Positions 16,311-26,240 of a stretch of 50,098 bases of DNA are shown here, one piece after another. Every line of letters starts with the position of its first letter. Positions within the stretch are counted from its first letter, which is position 1. The translations under genes and the position numbers were made by a program. The notes under the pieces were generated by a model. The model saw nothing but the letters and a program-made list of their open reading frames with translations, was not told the origin of the DNA and searched no databases. Source of the stretch: Pirellulales bacterium (lineage in GTDB: Bacteria; Planctomycetota; Planctomycetia; Pirellulales; UBA1268); assembly GCA_017853835.1 (NCBI GenBank), contig JAFMIU010000017.1, forward strand, positions 1 to 50,098, read 5' to 3'.

Positions 16311-19300
16311 TTAGTCGCGGCGACGGCGGCTCGCGAGGAACGCCACCACACCACCGGCGACGACGGCGTAGGTTGCCGGCTCCGGCACCGTCACGAGGGC
16401 GATGCTGTTGCCGAGGTAGCCGTAGTCGATCGAGTAGCCGCTCGGCAGATTGCTCACCGAGCCGAACGTGCCCGAGAGTGTGCCATAGGTGGCGAACACA
16501 TAGGCGGGATCGTCGAGCGCTCCGAGGGTGGTGAAGTCGACCGTTGATGTCCCGGCCGTGAGATCGAACAGACCGGCGATGCTCACGACGTCCGCACTGC
16601 CCGAGGCGGTCGGATCGAGTTCGATCGCGAGGGTACCGGCGAGGGTGCTGCCGCCGCCCACTGTGAACGTGCCGATGCCGGAGTTGCCCGGCGCGGCCGA
16701 CGCTCCTGAATTGACCGTGAGGCTGCTGGCCAATGATCCGGTGCCACTGAGCGTGCCGGCGCTGACCTGCGTCAGGCCGGTGAAGCTGCTCGCACCATTG
16801 AGGGCGAGACCACCCAGCCCGTTCTTGACGAGCGTTTGGGTGCCGGCGTTGCCGGCCGAGGCGATGATGCCGCCGTACGACACCGTGGCGCCGGAATCAA
16901 CGGTGAGCGTGCCCGTGCCGCCGGTGACACCGTCGGTGGGTCCCAGACCAATGCCACGCTTCGCATCGAGCGCGAAGGATGCGGTCATCTGCAGCGCACC
17001 GCCGTTGAGCACGAGGCTGTTCGGGAAGGCGGAAATTGGCGCGGCAGGTGACCCGGCGCTGCCGGCGGCGCCGGTAAGCGATCCGATCTGGCCGAGCTTC
17101 GAATCGGCCGAGATGCGGAACACGCCGTCTTCGATCACCGTGCCACCGGAGTAGTTGACGACCGCTCCGGTGGGCTCGAACGTGCCCGAGCCGATTTTGC
17201 GGAGGGCGAAGAGGTTTTGCGTGCTGCCGGTCGTGACGACCAGCGCTCCCAGATTGCCCGAGTAGATGTTGTCGGTGCCGGCTGGAATGTTGAGCGTGAG
17301 CTGGCTGATGTTGGCGCCCTGGTTCTGCACGGCGTTCGTACCGGTGCCGATGTTGTAAAGACCGGCGATCTCCATCCGAGTCGGCCCGTTGGTGCTGCCG
17401 TTGCCGTCGCCCATGGTGAGCGTCGCCGTGGTGGATGACGTCAGGCTGCCAAGCGTGACAACCGTCGTGGCCGGCAGGCTGCCGCCACGAGCGATGTTGA
17501 GCACCCCGGAGCGGATGAACGTGTTGCCGGTGTAGGTGTTGGCATTGCCGAGCGACTGGATGTTGCTGGCTCCCTTGTCGACGATCAGGTTCAGGTTGCC
17601 GCTGATCACCCCGTAGAAGGGCTGCGAGGCTGCCCCGCCGGAACTCGCGAGCACGAGGTCGACGGCTGCCGTGCCCGAGTTCGTTACCTCGCCACCCACC
17701 GGCATGTAGCTCGCCGCGGCACCGCTCACTTGCCAGTCGGGAGCAATGTCGGAGAAGCGGTTCGTCGAGCCGGTGGCGGTGATGCCGTTGAGATCAAAGG
17801 TCGCGCCGCCCGCGACCTGCAGCCGGGGCGTGTTGGTCCACGTGGCACCCGTGTCGAGCTTCACCGTGCCCTTGTTCACGTAGATGTTCGAACTGCTCAC
17901 GATCGGCGCGGCGATCGTGGTGGTGCCCGTGCCGTTGAAGGAGATGCCACCGAAGAACGTTCCCGACACGGCCGCTTGACCGACCGTCTGCGCGCCCTCG
18001 AGACGTACGTTGCCGGGACCGTTGTAGACGATCCAGCCGGGCCGCGACGGGGTGTTTGTGCCGGTGTTGGTCACCGGAGTCTGGATCGTGACGCCGCCGG
18101 TGTTGATCGAGTGGATGACGACGTCTTCGCCGCTCGTACCGGCAATGCCCGTGATCCCGCCACCGGTGAGCACGATGGGATCGGCCCCACTGAAGAGCAG
18201 GCCGTTGGCGGCGTAGAGACCAGTGCCGGCATTGGTGACGGTACGCGAGGCGCCGCTCGAGTTGGCCACCTGGAGCGTGTTGCTCGAATGGCCCGTCACC
18301 GCCGCATCGGCGGCGAGCGTGAGTCGGATGTTGTCATTCGCGGAGGCTGAATTGTATGCTGCCCCGGTTGCCACGGCGGTCTGCTCGGTCGAGGGGTTGA
18401 GCAGACGCACGCCGGTCGCCACGTCGTACGTGGCGAAGCCGGCACCGTTGCCCGACGCGGAGGTGTCGGCGAGGGCGCCCTTGAGGACAGGAGCCTGCGC
18501 CGTGCCGAGCGCTGCCGTGCTGCCGCTGACCGCATTGAGATAGCCAGCCGTCCCGGTCGTCGGGGCGGTCGTGAACACAATCGAAGCATTGCCGGCGACG
18601 CCGGTACCCGATCCGAGGTTCGTGCCGCGGTACAGCATCGTGGCACCGTTGAGGTTGGGCGTCGTGCCGTTCGTGACCACGAAGTTGCGGTTGCGAACGG
18701 AGCCAAACGTCAGCGTGGCGGGCTGCGAGGGATCGGCCTCGACGGTGAAGGTCGCCACACCGCTGCTTCGACTCGTTTGATTGGCGTCGACCGCGATCGT
18801 GTTCGCGGCGATGGTGCCGAACAGCAGGGAGCCGGAGTACGTCTGCGCCCGCGGCGCGGCCACACCGACGCCTGACAGGGCAAGTTCACCATTCTTGGCG
18901 GCAAAGGCAGCGTTCGTGTTGGTCGTGTAGACGCCGCCGACGAGCGAGCCCATCTGGCCCGTCGTGCCGAGCGACAGGGTGCCGCCGTTCAAGCCCACCA
19001 GCACGGTGTTGGCCACGAAGGCGTCCATCTCGTTCGTTCCGGTGAGGTACTGCGTGCCAGGGCCATCCTTGAACACCCGCACGGCGTTCGATGCCGTGGT
19101 CCCGGTCGCACCGATGTTGCCGGCAAACGTGAACACGTCGGAGGCCTGGCCATAGGAACCGATCTCGATGGCCTCTGAGTTGGTGCCGGTTGTGTTTACG
19201 ATCGATGCGTTGGGACTCGTGCTCTGCAGGCCACGGATCACCGGCCGGGCCGCGGAGTTCACGATGTCGATCCGCGCGGTATTGGACCCCGTGCCAAGGA

Positions 19301-20246
19301 TGATGGTGTTCTTCCGTGGAAACGCGCTGAGATTGTTGTTGAGCGACCCGCCTGCGAGCGGCTGGAAAACACCCTGTTGCAGCGTGAGGTCGCCGCTGAA
19401 TCGCGTCCAGTCGAGGCCAAAACCGAACCGCACCGCACCCGGTGCATAGACGGTGCCAGTGGTGATCACGATCGGAGCCTGGACAGGGTTTTGGTTGTCA
19501 ATGATGAGCCCCTGCGTGCCCTCGATGAGCAACTTGCCGCTCGCGTTGCCGGGCGTCGCCCCGGTGAGTACGTCTTCGCTGAAGGAGAAACTGTTGCCAC
19601 CGACGACGGTCACCGTCGGCGTTCCCGCCGAGGTGGCGAACGTCAGACTCGACACCGGGCCGGCGTTGCGAGTCGTGGCCAGCAGGCTCAGGCCGGGTTG
19701 GGTGAACGGGAAGGTCGTGGTGCCTGACACGTTCGTGATCGAACTGACGACCGACGTATCGACGGTGAGCGATCCGAGGGTGACATTGCGATCGATCGCC
19801 ACGGCCCAGGTGGACGTGTTCGTGGCGATCGTGACGTCAGCACCCACGCCGTTGGGAACGCCTCCAACCCAGTTGCCGGCGGTGTACCACGTCGGCACCT
19901 TGATTGCAGGAACCGGATTGTTGGCCGCAGCGCTGGGCGTGAACGTCGTCGCACCAGGAGACTGTGACCAGCGGGTGAACGTGCCCGAGGTCGAGCCGTC
20001 GCCGACGGCATAGTAATACGAGTTTGCCGTGCCCATGTTGGCTCCGCCCCAGGTGCCGGTGATCCGGATCATGTCGCCGTCTTGGAGCGGCTGCGAGGTC
20101 GTCCAGTTGGATCCGGTGCCAAGGATCGAGACGAGCACACCCTGGTCGGCCGGGTTGCTCGTCCACGTCGAGGCCGCTCGCGCAGGAGCTGCCAAGGCGG
20201 CGAAGGCAGCGGTGGCAACAAGCATGAAGCACAGGTGGCGTTTCAT
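16311..20246 (-). CDS. Large secreted autotransporter-associated beta-strand repeat protein with PEP-CTERM tail
   Basis: 1,311 aa. ATG 20246 opens a signal peptide (MKRHLCFMLVATAAFAALAAPARA) and has GGAGAG about 9 bases upstream; an upstream in-frame start at 20348 is unlikely. The body is Gly/Thr/Ser/Asn-rich beta-helix sequence with several autotransporter-associated repeats, for example DGPGTQYLTGTNEMD, NANTYTGNTFIRSGVLNI and GLGGLALNGASSFTGLTQV. The C-terminus is a PEP-CTERM sorting signal: VPEPATY, a short transmembrane stretch, then SRRRRD. PEP-CTERM proteins are processed by exosortase and usually exported with extracellular polymer. The gene separates the hydrogenase locus from hypF on the same strand as hypF. 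Function beyond surface or secreted display is unknown. Confidence 0.9.
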   Translation of the reverse strand: MKRHLCFMLVATAAFAALAAPARAASTWTSNPADQGVLVSILGTGSNWTTSQPLQDGDMIRITGTWGGANMGTANSYYYAVGDGSTSGTFTRWSQSPGATTFTPSAAANNPVPAIKVPTWYTAGNWVGGVPNGVGADVTIATNTSTWAVAIDRNVTLGSLTVDTSVVSSITNVSGTTTFPFTQPGLSLLATTRNAGPVSSLTFATSAGTPTVTVVGGNSFSFSEDVLTGATPGNASGKLLIEGTQGLIIDNQNPVQAPIVITTGTVYAPGAVRFGFGLDWTRFSGDLTLQQGVFQPLAGGSLNNNLSAFPRKNTIILGTGSNTARIDIVNSAARPVIRGLQSTSPNASIVNTTGTNSEAIEIGSYGQASDVFTFAGNIGATGTTASNAVRVFKDGPGTQYLTGTNEMDAFVANTVLVGLNGGTLSLGTTGQMGSLVGGVYTTNTNAAFAAKNGELALSGVGVAAPRAQTYSGSLLFGTIAANTIAVDANQTSRSSGVATFTVEADPSQPATLTFGSVRNRNFVVTNGTTPNLNGATMLYRGTNLGSGTGVAGNASIVFTTAPTTGTAGYLNAVSGSTAALGTAQAPVLKGALADTSASGNGAGFATYDVATGVRLLNPSTEQTAVATGAAYNSASANDNIRLTLAADAAVTGHSSNTLQVANSSGASRTVTNAGTGLYAANGLLFSGADPIVLTGGGITGIAGTSGEDVVIHSINTGGVTIQTPVTNTGTNTPSRPGWIVYNGPGNVRLEGAQTVGQAAVSGTFFGGISFNGTGTTTIAAPIVSSSNIYVNKGTVKLDTGATWTNTPRLQVAGGATFDLNGITATGSTNRFSDIAPDWQVSGAAASYMPVGGEVTNSGTAAVDLVLASSGGAASQPFYGVISGNLNLIVDKGASNIQSLGNANTYTGNTFIRSGVLNIARGGSLPATTVVTLGSLTSSTTATLTMGDGNGSTNGPTRMEIAGLYNIGTGTNAVQNQGANISQLTLNIPAGTDNIYSGNLGALVVTTGSTQNLFALRKIGSGTFEPTGAVVNYSGGTVIEDGVFRISADSKLGQIGSLTGAAGSAGSPAAPISAFPNSLVLNGGALQMTASFALDAKRGIGLGPTDGVTGGTGTLTVDSGATVSYGGIIASAGNAGTQTLVKNGLGGLALNGASSFTGLTQVSAGTLSGTGSLASSLTVNSGASAAPGNSGIGTFTVGGGSTLAGTLAIELDPTASGSADVVSIAGLFDLTAGTSTVDFTTLGALDDPAYVFATYGTLSGTFGSVSNLPSGYSIDYGYLGNSIALVTVPEPATYAVVAGGVVAFLASRRRRD

Positions 20247-20410
20247 CGGAACGGCTCTCCGGGCGAACTCAGGGGGTGCGTACAGTGGAAGACGGACACC
20301 ATTCCGCTTCCACAATCGTGTTTTCACACGGCCTTCTCGGGGCGTCAACGCATGGCGTCGGCTGTTTCGTCACATTCGCGCCCGATTCGTCCCAGGCCCG
20401 GGCGCAACTA

Positions 20411-22744
20411 TCAGCAACTGATCTGCCGCCGGGCCATCACAGCCTGACCGAGTGAAAGTCCACCATCGTTCGCGGGCACGGCATGGTGAAGCAGCGGGTC
20501 AATGCCACACGCCTGCAGGGCCGCAGCAGCGCGTGACGAGAGCACGGCATTCTGAAAGACGCCACCGGTCAGGCCGACCGCCGATCGTGAGTCTTCCCCT
20601 CGGAGGTGGTGACACGTCGCCACGATCATCTGCACCACCGCCTCCTGAAAGGCCGAGGCCATGACGCCGACGGGCACCCCGAGCGTTGCATCGGCCGCGA
20701 TCGCTCCAACGAGAGGCCGCCAGTCGGCGATGAGCCTGTCGTCATGGGTGGTCACCGGGAAGGCGTAGCGTCCCGACGGCGGTGCGATGGCCGGGCACGC
20801 GATCGCCTCGAGATTGAGGGCGGCCTCGGCTTCGTAGTCGATCGAATGCCGCACGCCGACGATCGACGCCACGGCATCGAAGAGCCTTCCCATGCTCGTG
20901 CAATCGATGCATCCCAGGCCACCGGCAAGTTGTTTCTCGAGCAGAACACGTTCACGGGGAGGAGCGGCGGCGACACTCGGGATCGAGTCGTGCCATGCAA
21001 CGCCTGCCATCCAAAGCATGGCCAGGGCGGTGCGCCAGGGGTGTCGGATGGCCGCATCACCGCCCGGCAAGGGGAAGGCGAGAAGATGCGCACGTCGCAC
21101 TGGCCTCGCGTTCTCCACCACAAAAAACTCTCCCCCATGGATCGTACCGTCGCGGCCGTAGCCCGTGCCGTCGAAGCACACGCCGACAAAACCCTCGCTC
21201 GCGGTGAGATCACGGCCGTGTTCCGCCAGCAGCGCCGCCACGTGTGCCTCGTGATGCTGCACCTGCACGAGCGGGATGCCTCGGGCGGCGGCATAATCCC
21301 GTGCCCACCGGGCTGAGAGGTAGCCCGGATGAAGGTCGGCGGCGATGAGATCGGGCGCCACGTCGAGCGCCGTCAGGAGATGGGTTGCCGATCGGTCGAG
21401 GGCCTCGAGGGTTTCGAGGTTGCCCATGTCGCCGAGGTGCTGCCCCATCACCGCCTCACGTCCGTGGGCCACGCAGATCGCCCCCTTCAACTCGCCACCG
21501 ACCGCGAGCACGGTGGGGCCGTCGGTCGCCAGGCGAATGGGCAGCGGTGCATAGCCCCGTGACCTGCGAATCGGCTGCGGGAGGCCGGCAATGCACCGAA
21601 CCACGGAGTCGTCGCAGGCCACATGAATGCCGCGGTCGTGAAGCAGAAATCCGTCGGCGATGGAGCCGAGACGCGAGATCGCCTCGGTATTGTCGATCGC
21701 GATCGGTTCCTCGGCGAGGTTGCCCGACGTCATCACCAAGGGGGGCATGTCCTGAACGAGCAGGTGATGAAGAGGGGAAGACGGGAGCATCACACCGAGA
21801 AAGTCGTTGCCGGGCGCCACGGACGTTGCGATCCCTTCCGGCTCGCTGCCGCGAGCCACGAGGACGATCGGACGCTCTCGCCCCTCGAGGAGTCGCCGCT
21901 CCTGTTCACTCACGTTGGCGATCGCACGGGCGGCGGCCACGTTGGCCACCATCACCGCCAGGGGCTTGCGCGGACGCTGCTTTCGACGGCGGAGTCGCTC
22001 GACCGCCACGGGATTTGTGGCGTCGCACGCCAGATGGAATCCGCCGACGCCCTTGATCGCCACGATCGCACCGGAACGCAGCGAGGCTCGCGCAGCGGAC
22101 AGGGCGGAGACGCCGCGATCCGCAGCCTGGCCGGAAGGCATCGCCGCGGTTTCTGTGGCGACATACCAGGGCATCGGGCCGCACGACGGGCAGGCGATCG
22201 TCTCCGCATGGAAGCGACGCGATCCCGGGTCGTGATACTCGGCGTCACACGCCGGGCAGAGGGCGAACGATCGCATCGTCGTCGTCGTGCGGTCGTACGG
22301 GAGCGACTCGATGATCGTGAACCGCGGGCCGCAGTCGGTGCAGGTGATGAAGGGGTAGCCGTGGCGACGATCGCGGGGATCGTTCATCTCGGCGAGACAC
22401 GCCGTGCAGGGCGCCACGTCAGGCGGCACGACGGCCGACCGATGTCCGGGGATCGCGTTGCTTGCGAGGATCGCGAAGCCGGTCGGCTCGTCGAGGTGGC
22501 AGGGCATGTCGGTCGCATCGACACCGTCAAGGGAGGCCAGTGGCGGGGCAGCGTCTTCGAAGGCGGCGAGAAAGGCGTCGATCGCCAATGCCGGCCCTTG
22601 CACCTCCACCGTCACTCCGCCCGGGTCGTTCTCCACCCACCCGCTGAGTCCGAGAGCGGTGGCCCGCGACCAGACGAAGGGCCGAAACCCCACGCCCTGC
22701 ACGATGCCGGTGAATCGAATTCGGGTTCGTCGCTGGTCCGCCAC
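20411..22744 (-). CDS. hypF: Carbamoyltransferase HypF
   Basis: 777 aa from GTG 22744, which has GGAGG 7 bases upstream. HypF makes the carbamoyl group from carbamoyl phosphate and passes it to HypE for cyanide-ligand synthesis. The order of domains is complete: N-terminal acylphosphatase domain (IVQGVGFRPFVW), two pairs of zinc-finger cysteines (CTACLAEM...CTDCGPRF and CPACDAEYHDP...CPSCGP), YrdC-like domain (VAIKGVGGFHLACDA, RRRKQRPRKPLAVM), and the Kae1-like domain (HHEAHVAALLAEHG, FDGTGYGRDG, LTGGVFQNAVL, NDGGLSLGQA). It starts only 50 bp after the SulP-PII gene on the same strand, so it may be co-transcribed with the carbon-uptake operon rather than with the hydrogenase. Downstream lies the start region of the 1,311-aa protein. 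Confidence 0.97.
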   Translation of the reverse strand: MADQRRTRIRFTGIVQGVGFRPFVWSRATALGLSGWVENDPGGVTVEVQGPALAIDAFLAAFEDAAPPLASLDGVDATDMPCHLDEPTGFAILASNAIPGHRSAVVPPDVAPCTACLAEMNDPRDRRHGYPFITCTDCGPRFTIIESLPYDRTTTTMRSFALCPACDAEYHDPGSRRFHAETIACPSCGPMPWYVATETAAMPSGQAADRGVSALSAARASLRSGAIVAIKGVGGFHLACDATNPVAVERLRRRKQRPRKPLAVMVANVAAARAIANVSEQERRLLEGRERPIVLVARGSEPEGIATSVAPGNDFLGVMLPSSPLHHLLVQDMPPLVMTSGNLAEEPIAIDNTEAISRLGSIADGFLLHDRGIHVACDDSVVRCIAGLPQPIRRSRGYAPLPIRLATDGPTVLAVGGELKGAICVAHGREAVMGQHLGDMGNLETLEALDRSATHLLTALDVAPDLIAADLHPGYLSARWARDYAAARGIPLVQVQHHEAHVAALLAEHGRDLTASEGFVGVCFDGTGYGRDGTIHGGEFFVVENARPVRRAHLLAFPLPGGDAAIRHPWRTALAMLWMAGVAWHDSIPSVAAAPPRERVLLEKQLAGGLGCIDCTSMGRLFDAVASIVGVRHSIDYEAEAALNLEAIACPAIAPPSGRYAFPVTTHDDRLIADWRPLVGAIAADATLGVPVGVMASAFQEAVVQMIVATCHHLRGEDSRSAVGLTGGVFQNAVLSSRAAAALQACGIDPLLHHAVPANDGGLSLGQAVMARRQISC

Positions 22745-22794
22745 GCATCGCCTCCGCCCCGATTATCACTGCCGGAGGGCCGAAAGCGATCGGA

Positions 22795-24762
22795 TCAGAA
22801 CTGCTCGAGTCGGAGCACGTCCACCGGCTCGAGCCACACCGTCATCCGCTCATTGGCAAATCGTGGCTCCCGGAGCGCGTCGAGGATGTGGCCGGCTGCC
22901 TCTGCGGTGACGATGGTCTCGAGTCGGGTGAGGGGCCGCGGCGTTCCCTCCGATGGGCGGCGGCCCCCGCCATGGCACGGCACGGAGGTGTAGCCGGAGG
23001 CGCCCCGTTCGCGGATCATCGCCACGAGATCATCTTCGGCGGTGGCCGGCCCCACGACGGTGATCCTTCGCATCTGCACGGTGATGCGTTTGCGGGTGGC
23101 GTAGGGGTGTGACGAGAGCTGCCGGTGGGAGTCGAGGCCGACGATGTCGAGCCGGAGCCCCGCCTGCTCGAAGTCGAGGGCGAGTTCGTGAAGTTTCGTC
23201 ATCACGCTGTGATCGACGACGTCGGCGCCCGCCAGGTTGATGATCACGTTGTTGTGCTGCACCAGGCCGAGCTGCTCGATCTGCCGACGGAACGGCAGCC
23301 AGTTGCTGAACACAGCCGATCCGCTCGCGTCGATCTGCACGGTGTGGTCGTCGATCGCCGTGACCTTGAGAAACGGCTTGAAAAACGACGTGAGCGGCAC
23401 GCCATTGATCGCGTGGATGATGAACTTCATGGCGATGCCGATGCCGACCCCCACGAGAAGGTCGGTGGCGAGCACGCCCACGATCGTGGCCACGAAGATC
23501 AGGAGCTGCTCCGAGCCGATCTTGAAGACATTGATGAACTCCCGCGGCGAGGCGAGCCGGAAGCCCGTGTAGACGAGCATGGCGGCGAGCGCCGAAAGCG
23601 GGATCATGTGGATGATGCCGGGGGCGAAGGCGACCGACGCGAGCAGCAGCGCGCCATGCCAGAAGTCGGCGAAACGCGTGCGGGCGCCGTTGTCGATGTT
23701 GGACTTGCTTCGGACGATCTCCGAAATCATGGGAAGCCCGCCGATCGCAGCCGCAGCGGTGTTGGCGACACCGACGGCGAGCAGGTCGCGGTTCATGTCG
23801 GTCTTGCGCTTCCAGGGATCGAGCAGGTCGATCGCCTTCGCCGACAGCAGCGATTCCACGCTTCCCACCAGCGCAAACATCATCACCCACCAGATGCTCG
23901 CCAGATGGGTTTCGGGCCGGGTGAAGACCGAGAAGTCGGGAGTGGTGATGGCACGGGCGAGGTTTCCCGGCACGTTCACGAGAAACTTCTCGCTCACCTG
24001 ATACTCGTGGCCCGCGAACGTGTAGTAGTGCTCGTTGGCGAGGTCGAACCACCGTCCGAGCGGCACCGCCACGGCGAGCACCAGAAGCTGCGCGGGCACA
24101 TACCGCAGCCACGTCGGCTTGAGGCGGCCGCGGATCACAGGCCAGCCGAAAAGGATCACGAGGCTCACGAGACCGATCGCGGAGATCGCCGGATTCAGGT
24201 GGAGGATCTTTTCGGGAAGCTCGCGAAGGATCTCGAGGGGCTCTCCCGATGCCTTCTGGCCAAACACCACCGGAATCTGCTTGAGGCAGATGATGAACCC
24301 GATCGCCGCGAGCATGCCGTGCACGACGGCGGTTGGAAAAAACTCACTGAGCGCTCCGGCCCGCAGCAGTCCAAAACCGATCTGCACGAGCCCCGCGACG
24401 CAGCCAACGGCGATCGCCATCTGGTAGGCCTTCATGTCGGCGGCAGGGTCGGCGCCGCCGGTGTAGCCGAAGGAATGCATTGCCCCGAGCACGATCACGA
24501 TCATGCCGGCCGCCGGCCCCTTGATCGTGAGCTCCGAGTTGCTGATGAAGGTGGTGACGATCGCGCCGACGGCGGCGGTGAACACGCCGGCGATCGGAGG
24601 GAAACCGCTGGCCAGCGAGATGCCCAGGCAGAGAGGAAGCGCGATCAGGAAGACGAGGAAGCCGCTCGTGAGATCCTGGCGGAGGTAGGCCGTGAAACCG
24701 CTGGCGTTGCCCCGGGGCGTGGGGCCTTCCGGCATCGGCGCGGACGTGACGATCTCGCTCAT
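22795..24762 (-). CDS. SulP-family anion (bicarbonate-type) transporter with STAS and fused PII-like domain
   Basis: 655 aa; ATG 24762 overlaps the stop of the membrane subunit before it and has AGGAGT upstream. Residues 20-420 are a SulP transporter core with many membrane segments (for example SGFLVFLIALPLCLGISLAS and VVHGMLAAIGFIICL) and the conserved NTAAAAIGGLPMISEIVRS region. A STAS domain follows (about 465-560; AVFSNWLPFRRQIEQLGL, LAGADVVDHSVMTKLHEL). The last 92 residues (564-655; 22798-23073) resemble PII-like proteins of the SbtB/CPII kind: a GASGYTSVPCHGGGRRP T-loop-like region, LETIVTAEAAGHILDAL and WLEPVDVLRLEQF. An internal ATG at 23073 has no ribosome-binding site, so I read one fused protein. 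Its place after dabA-like genes points to bicarbonate uptake under built-in nucleotide or bicarbonate sensing (inference). Confidence 0.88.
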   Translation of the reverse strand: MSEIVTSAPMPEGPTPRGNASGFTAYLRQDLTSGFLVFLIALPLCLGISLASGFPPIAGVFTAAVGAIVTTFISNSELTIKGPAAGMIVIVLGAMHSFGYTGGADPAADMKAYQMAIAVGCVAGLVQIGFGLLRAGALSEFFPTAVVHGMLAAIGFIICLKQIPVVFGQKASGEPLEILRELPEKILHLNPAISAIGLVSLVILFGWPVIRGRLKPTWLRYVPAQLLVLAVAVPLGRWFDLANEHYYTFAGHEYQVSEKFLVNVPGNLARAITTPDFSVFTRPETHLASIWWVMMFALVGSVESLLSAKAIDLLDPWKRKTDMNRDLLAVGVANTAAAAIGGLPMISEIVRSKSNIDNGARTRFADFWHGALLLASVAFAPGIIHMIPLSALAAMLVYTGFRLASPREFINVFKIGSEQLLIFVATIVGVLATDLLVGVGIGIAMKFIIHAINGVPLTSFFKPFLKVTAIDDHTVQIDASGSAVFSNWLPFRRQIEQLGLVQHNNVIINLAGADVVDHSVMTKLHELALDFEQAGLRLDIVGLDSHRQLSSHPYATRKRITVQMRRITVVGPATAEDDLVAMIRERGASGYTSVPCHGGGRRPSEGTPRPLTRLETIVTAEAAGHILDALREPRFANERMTVWLEPVDVLRLEQF

Positions 24763-26240
24763 GGAATGACTCCTGACACACCTGTGGATGACACGTGGAT
24801 GGGAACCGGGGAGGTGGCGGCGTGCTGTCGAGAGGCCAGCAGCGAGGTGGCTACCCGTTCCAGCGACGTGACGAACGGGCCTGGCCACATGCCGAGCCCG
24901 AATAAAATGACCAGCAGCATCGAAAAGGCCAATCGCTCCCGCCGGAGGATCTCGTGCCGCGGGGCGTCGATCGTGACGGGGCCGCCGAAGATGCGGAACC
25001 AGCCCCGCATCACGGCGATGCCGGCGAACACCGTGGCGGCGATCACGAGAAGGCCGGCGTGAACCTGGTCGTCGAGAGCCCCCGAGATCAGGAGGTCGTC
25101 GGCCACGAACGAGAGGGTGCCGGGGAAGCCGAGCGTGGCGAGTCCAAAGAGGAGGAAGAAAGCCGCCAGAGCCGGCGCGTCGGCGCAGCGTCCCTGGAGG
25201 GTGTCGATCGAGATCGCGCCTCCACGGCTCTCCAACGACCAGACCACGAGTCCGATGCCGGTAAGCGCCAGTCCGCTCGACACCCACACGGCGAGGGCGC
25301 CGCAGAGTTCGGTCGGCACCGTGCCCGCGAGCCCGGCAAACACCATCGCCGACTGGCTCATCGCCAGCATGCCAAGGAGTCGTCGCACCGATCGCTGCAC
25401 CACCGCAAGCGCCGCGCCGTAGACCGCCGTCACGAGCGCCAGATTGGCCAGCACGATCAACTCCACCGGCACGCCATCGGCATGGCCGACGAGCAGACGT
25501 GCGGCTGTGTAGGAGGCGATCTGGGGCATCGTGACGACGAGGGCCGTTGCCAACGCCCCGCCCGAGAACAGCGCCGGATACCACGAATGAAACGGCACGA
25601 GTCCCTTGCGGATCATCACCGCAAGCGCCACGAGCCATCCCCCGGCGGCACCGATGGTTCCGCTTCCGGCCTGCCACGGCGGGTCGGCCACGAGCAGCAC
25701 GATGCCGGCCACGAGGCAGACGAACGCGATCGTCATGGTCACGGCATAGACCCGGGCGGTCGAACGACCCTCCACCGTGCTGCGCAGGGTCATCGTGGTG
25801 GAGACGATCGACACGCCCCAGAGCACCGCCAAGGCGATCGGGTGCGCCGTGCCGAGGGTGGCGAACGTCACCGAAGCCCCGATGAGCAGCCGCCGCACGC
25901 CGGCCGACGCGAATGCCCGCCGAGGGGCGACCAGAACGATCGCCAGATCGACGATCGCGACATACGGCAGGAGGAGCGACGTGAGCCCGTCGACGAGCAC
26001 GAGATCACCGCCGACGAGCCGAGGGCCACATCGGGCCGGGGTGGCGTCGCCGAGGTGCCACCAGGCGGCCGCCACCACGGATGCCGCGAGCGACGTGACG
26101 ATCGCGCCAGCCGCCACCATCCGGGGATCGAGGAGTCGCTCGGTGAATCGCAGCACGACGGCCCCGATCGCGGGCGCGGCGACGGCCACGGCCAGGGCGA
26201 TCACGGGGAGCGGCACGGGGAGGGATGCGACGTCGATCAT
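24759..26240 (-). CDS. Second NuoL/NuoM/MrpA-like proton-channel subunit of the DAB-type operon
   Basis: 493 aa; ATG 26240 overlaps the stop of the dabB-like gene. It is a polytopic membrane protein of the complex I antiporter-like family: about 13-14 hydrophobic segments, the charged channel motif MIRKGLVPFHSWYPALF, and a later lysine-free helix LLGMLAMSQSAMVF that corresponds to the conserved half-channel region. It is more like NuoM/NuoN than the first subunit and starts with a hydrophobic helix (VPLPVIALAVAVAAPAIG). In published DAB systems one such subunit (DabB) pairs with DabA; a second is an addition. It might form a second cation channel or a partner subunit of DabB. This is inferred from the operon only. 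Confidence 0.85.
   Translation of the reverse strand: MIDVASLPVPLPVIALAVAVAAPAIGAVVLRFTERLLDPRMVAAGAIVTSLAASVVAAAWWHLGDATPARCGPRLVGGDLVLVDGLTSLLLPYVAIVDLAIVLVAPRRAFASAGVRRLLIGASVTFATLGTAHPIALAVLWGVSIVSTTMTLRSTVEGRSTARVYAVTMTIAFVCLVAGIVLLVADPPWQAGSGTIGAAGGWLVALAVMIRKGLVPFHSWYPALFSGGALATALVVTMPQIASYTAARLLVGHADGVPVELIVLANLALVTAVYGAALAVVQRSVRRLLGMLAMSQSAMVFAGLAGTVPTELCGALAVWVSSGLALTGIGLVVWSLESRGGAISIDTLQGRCADAPALAAFFLLFGLATLGFPGTLSFVADDLLISGALDDQVHAGLLVIAATVFAGIAVMRGWFRIFGGPVTIDAPRHEILRRERLAFSMLLVILFGLGMWPGPFVTSLERVATSLLASRQHAATSPVPIHVSSTGVSGVIP

Noticed and set aside
23125..25062. Long plus-strand open frame opposite the SulP gene
   Set aside because: The translation is Glu/Arg/His-rich with no domain, while the minus strand encodes a clear transporter with overlapping starts and stops.
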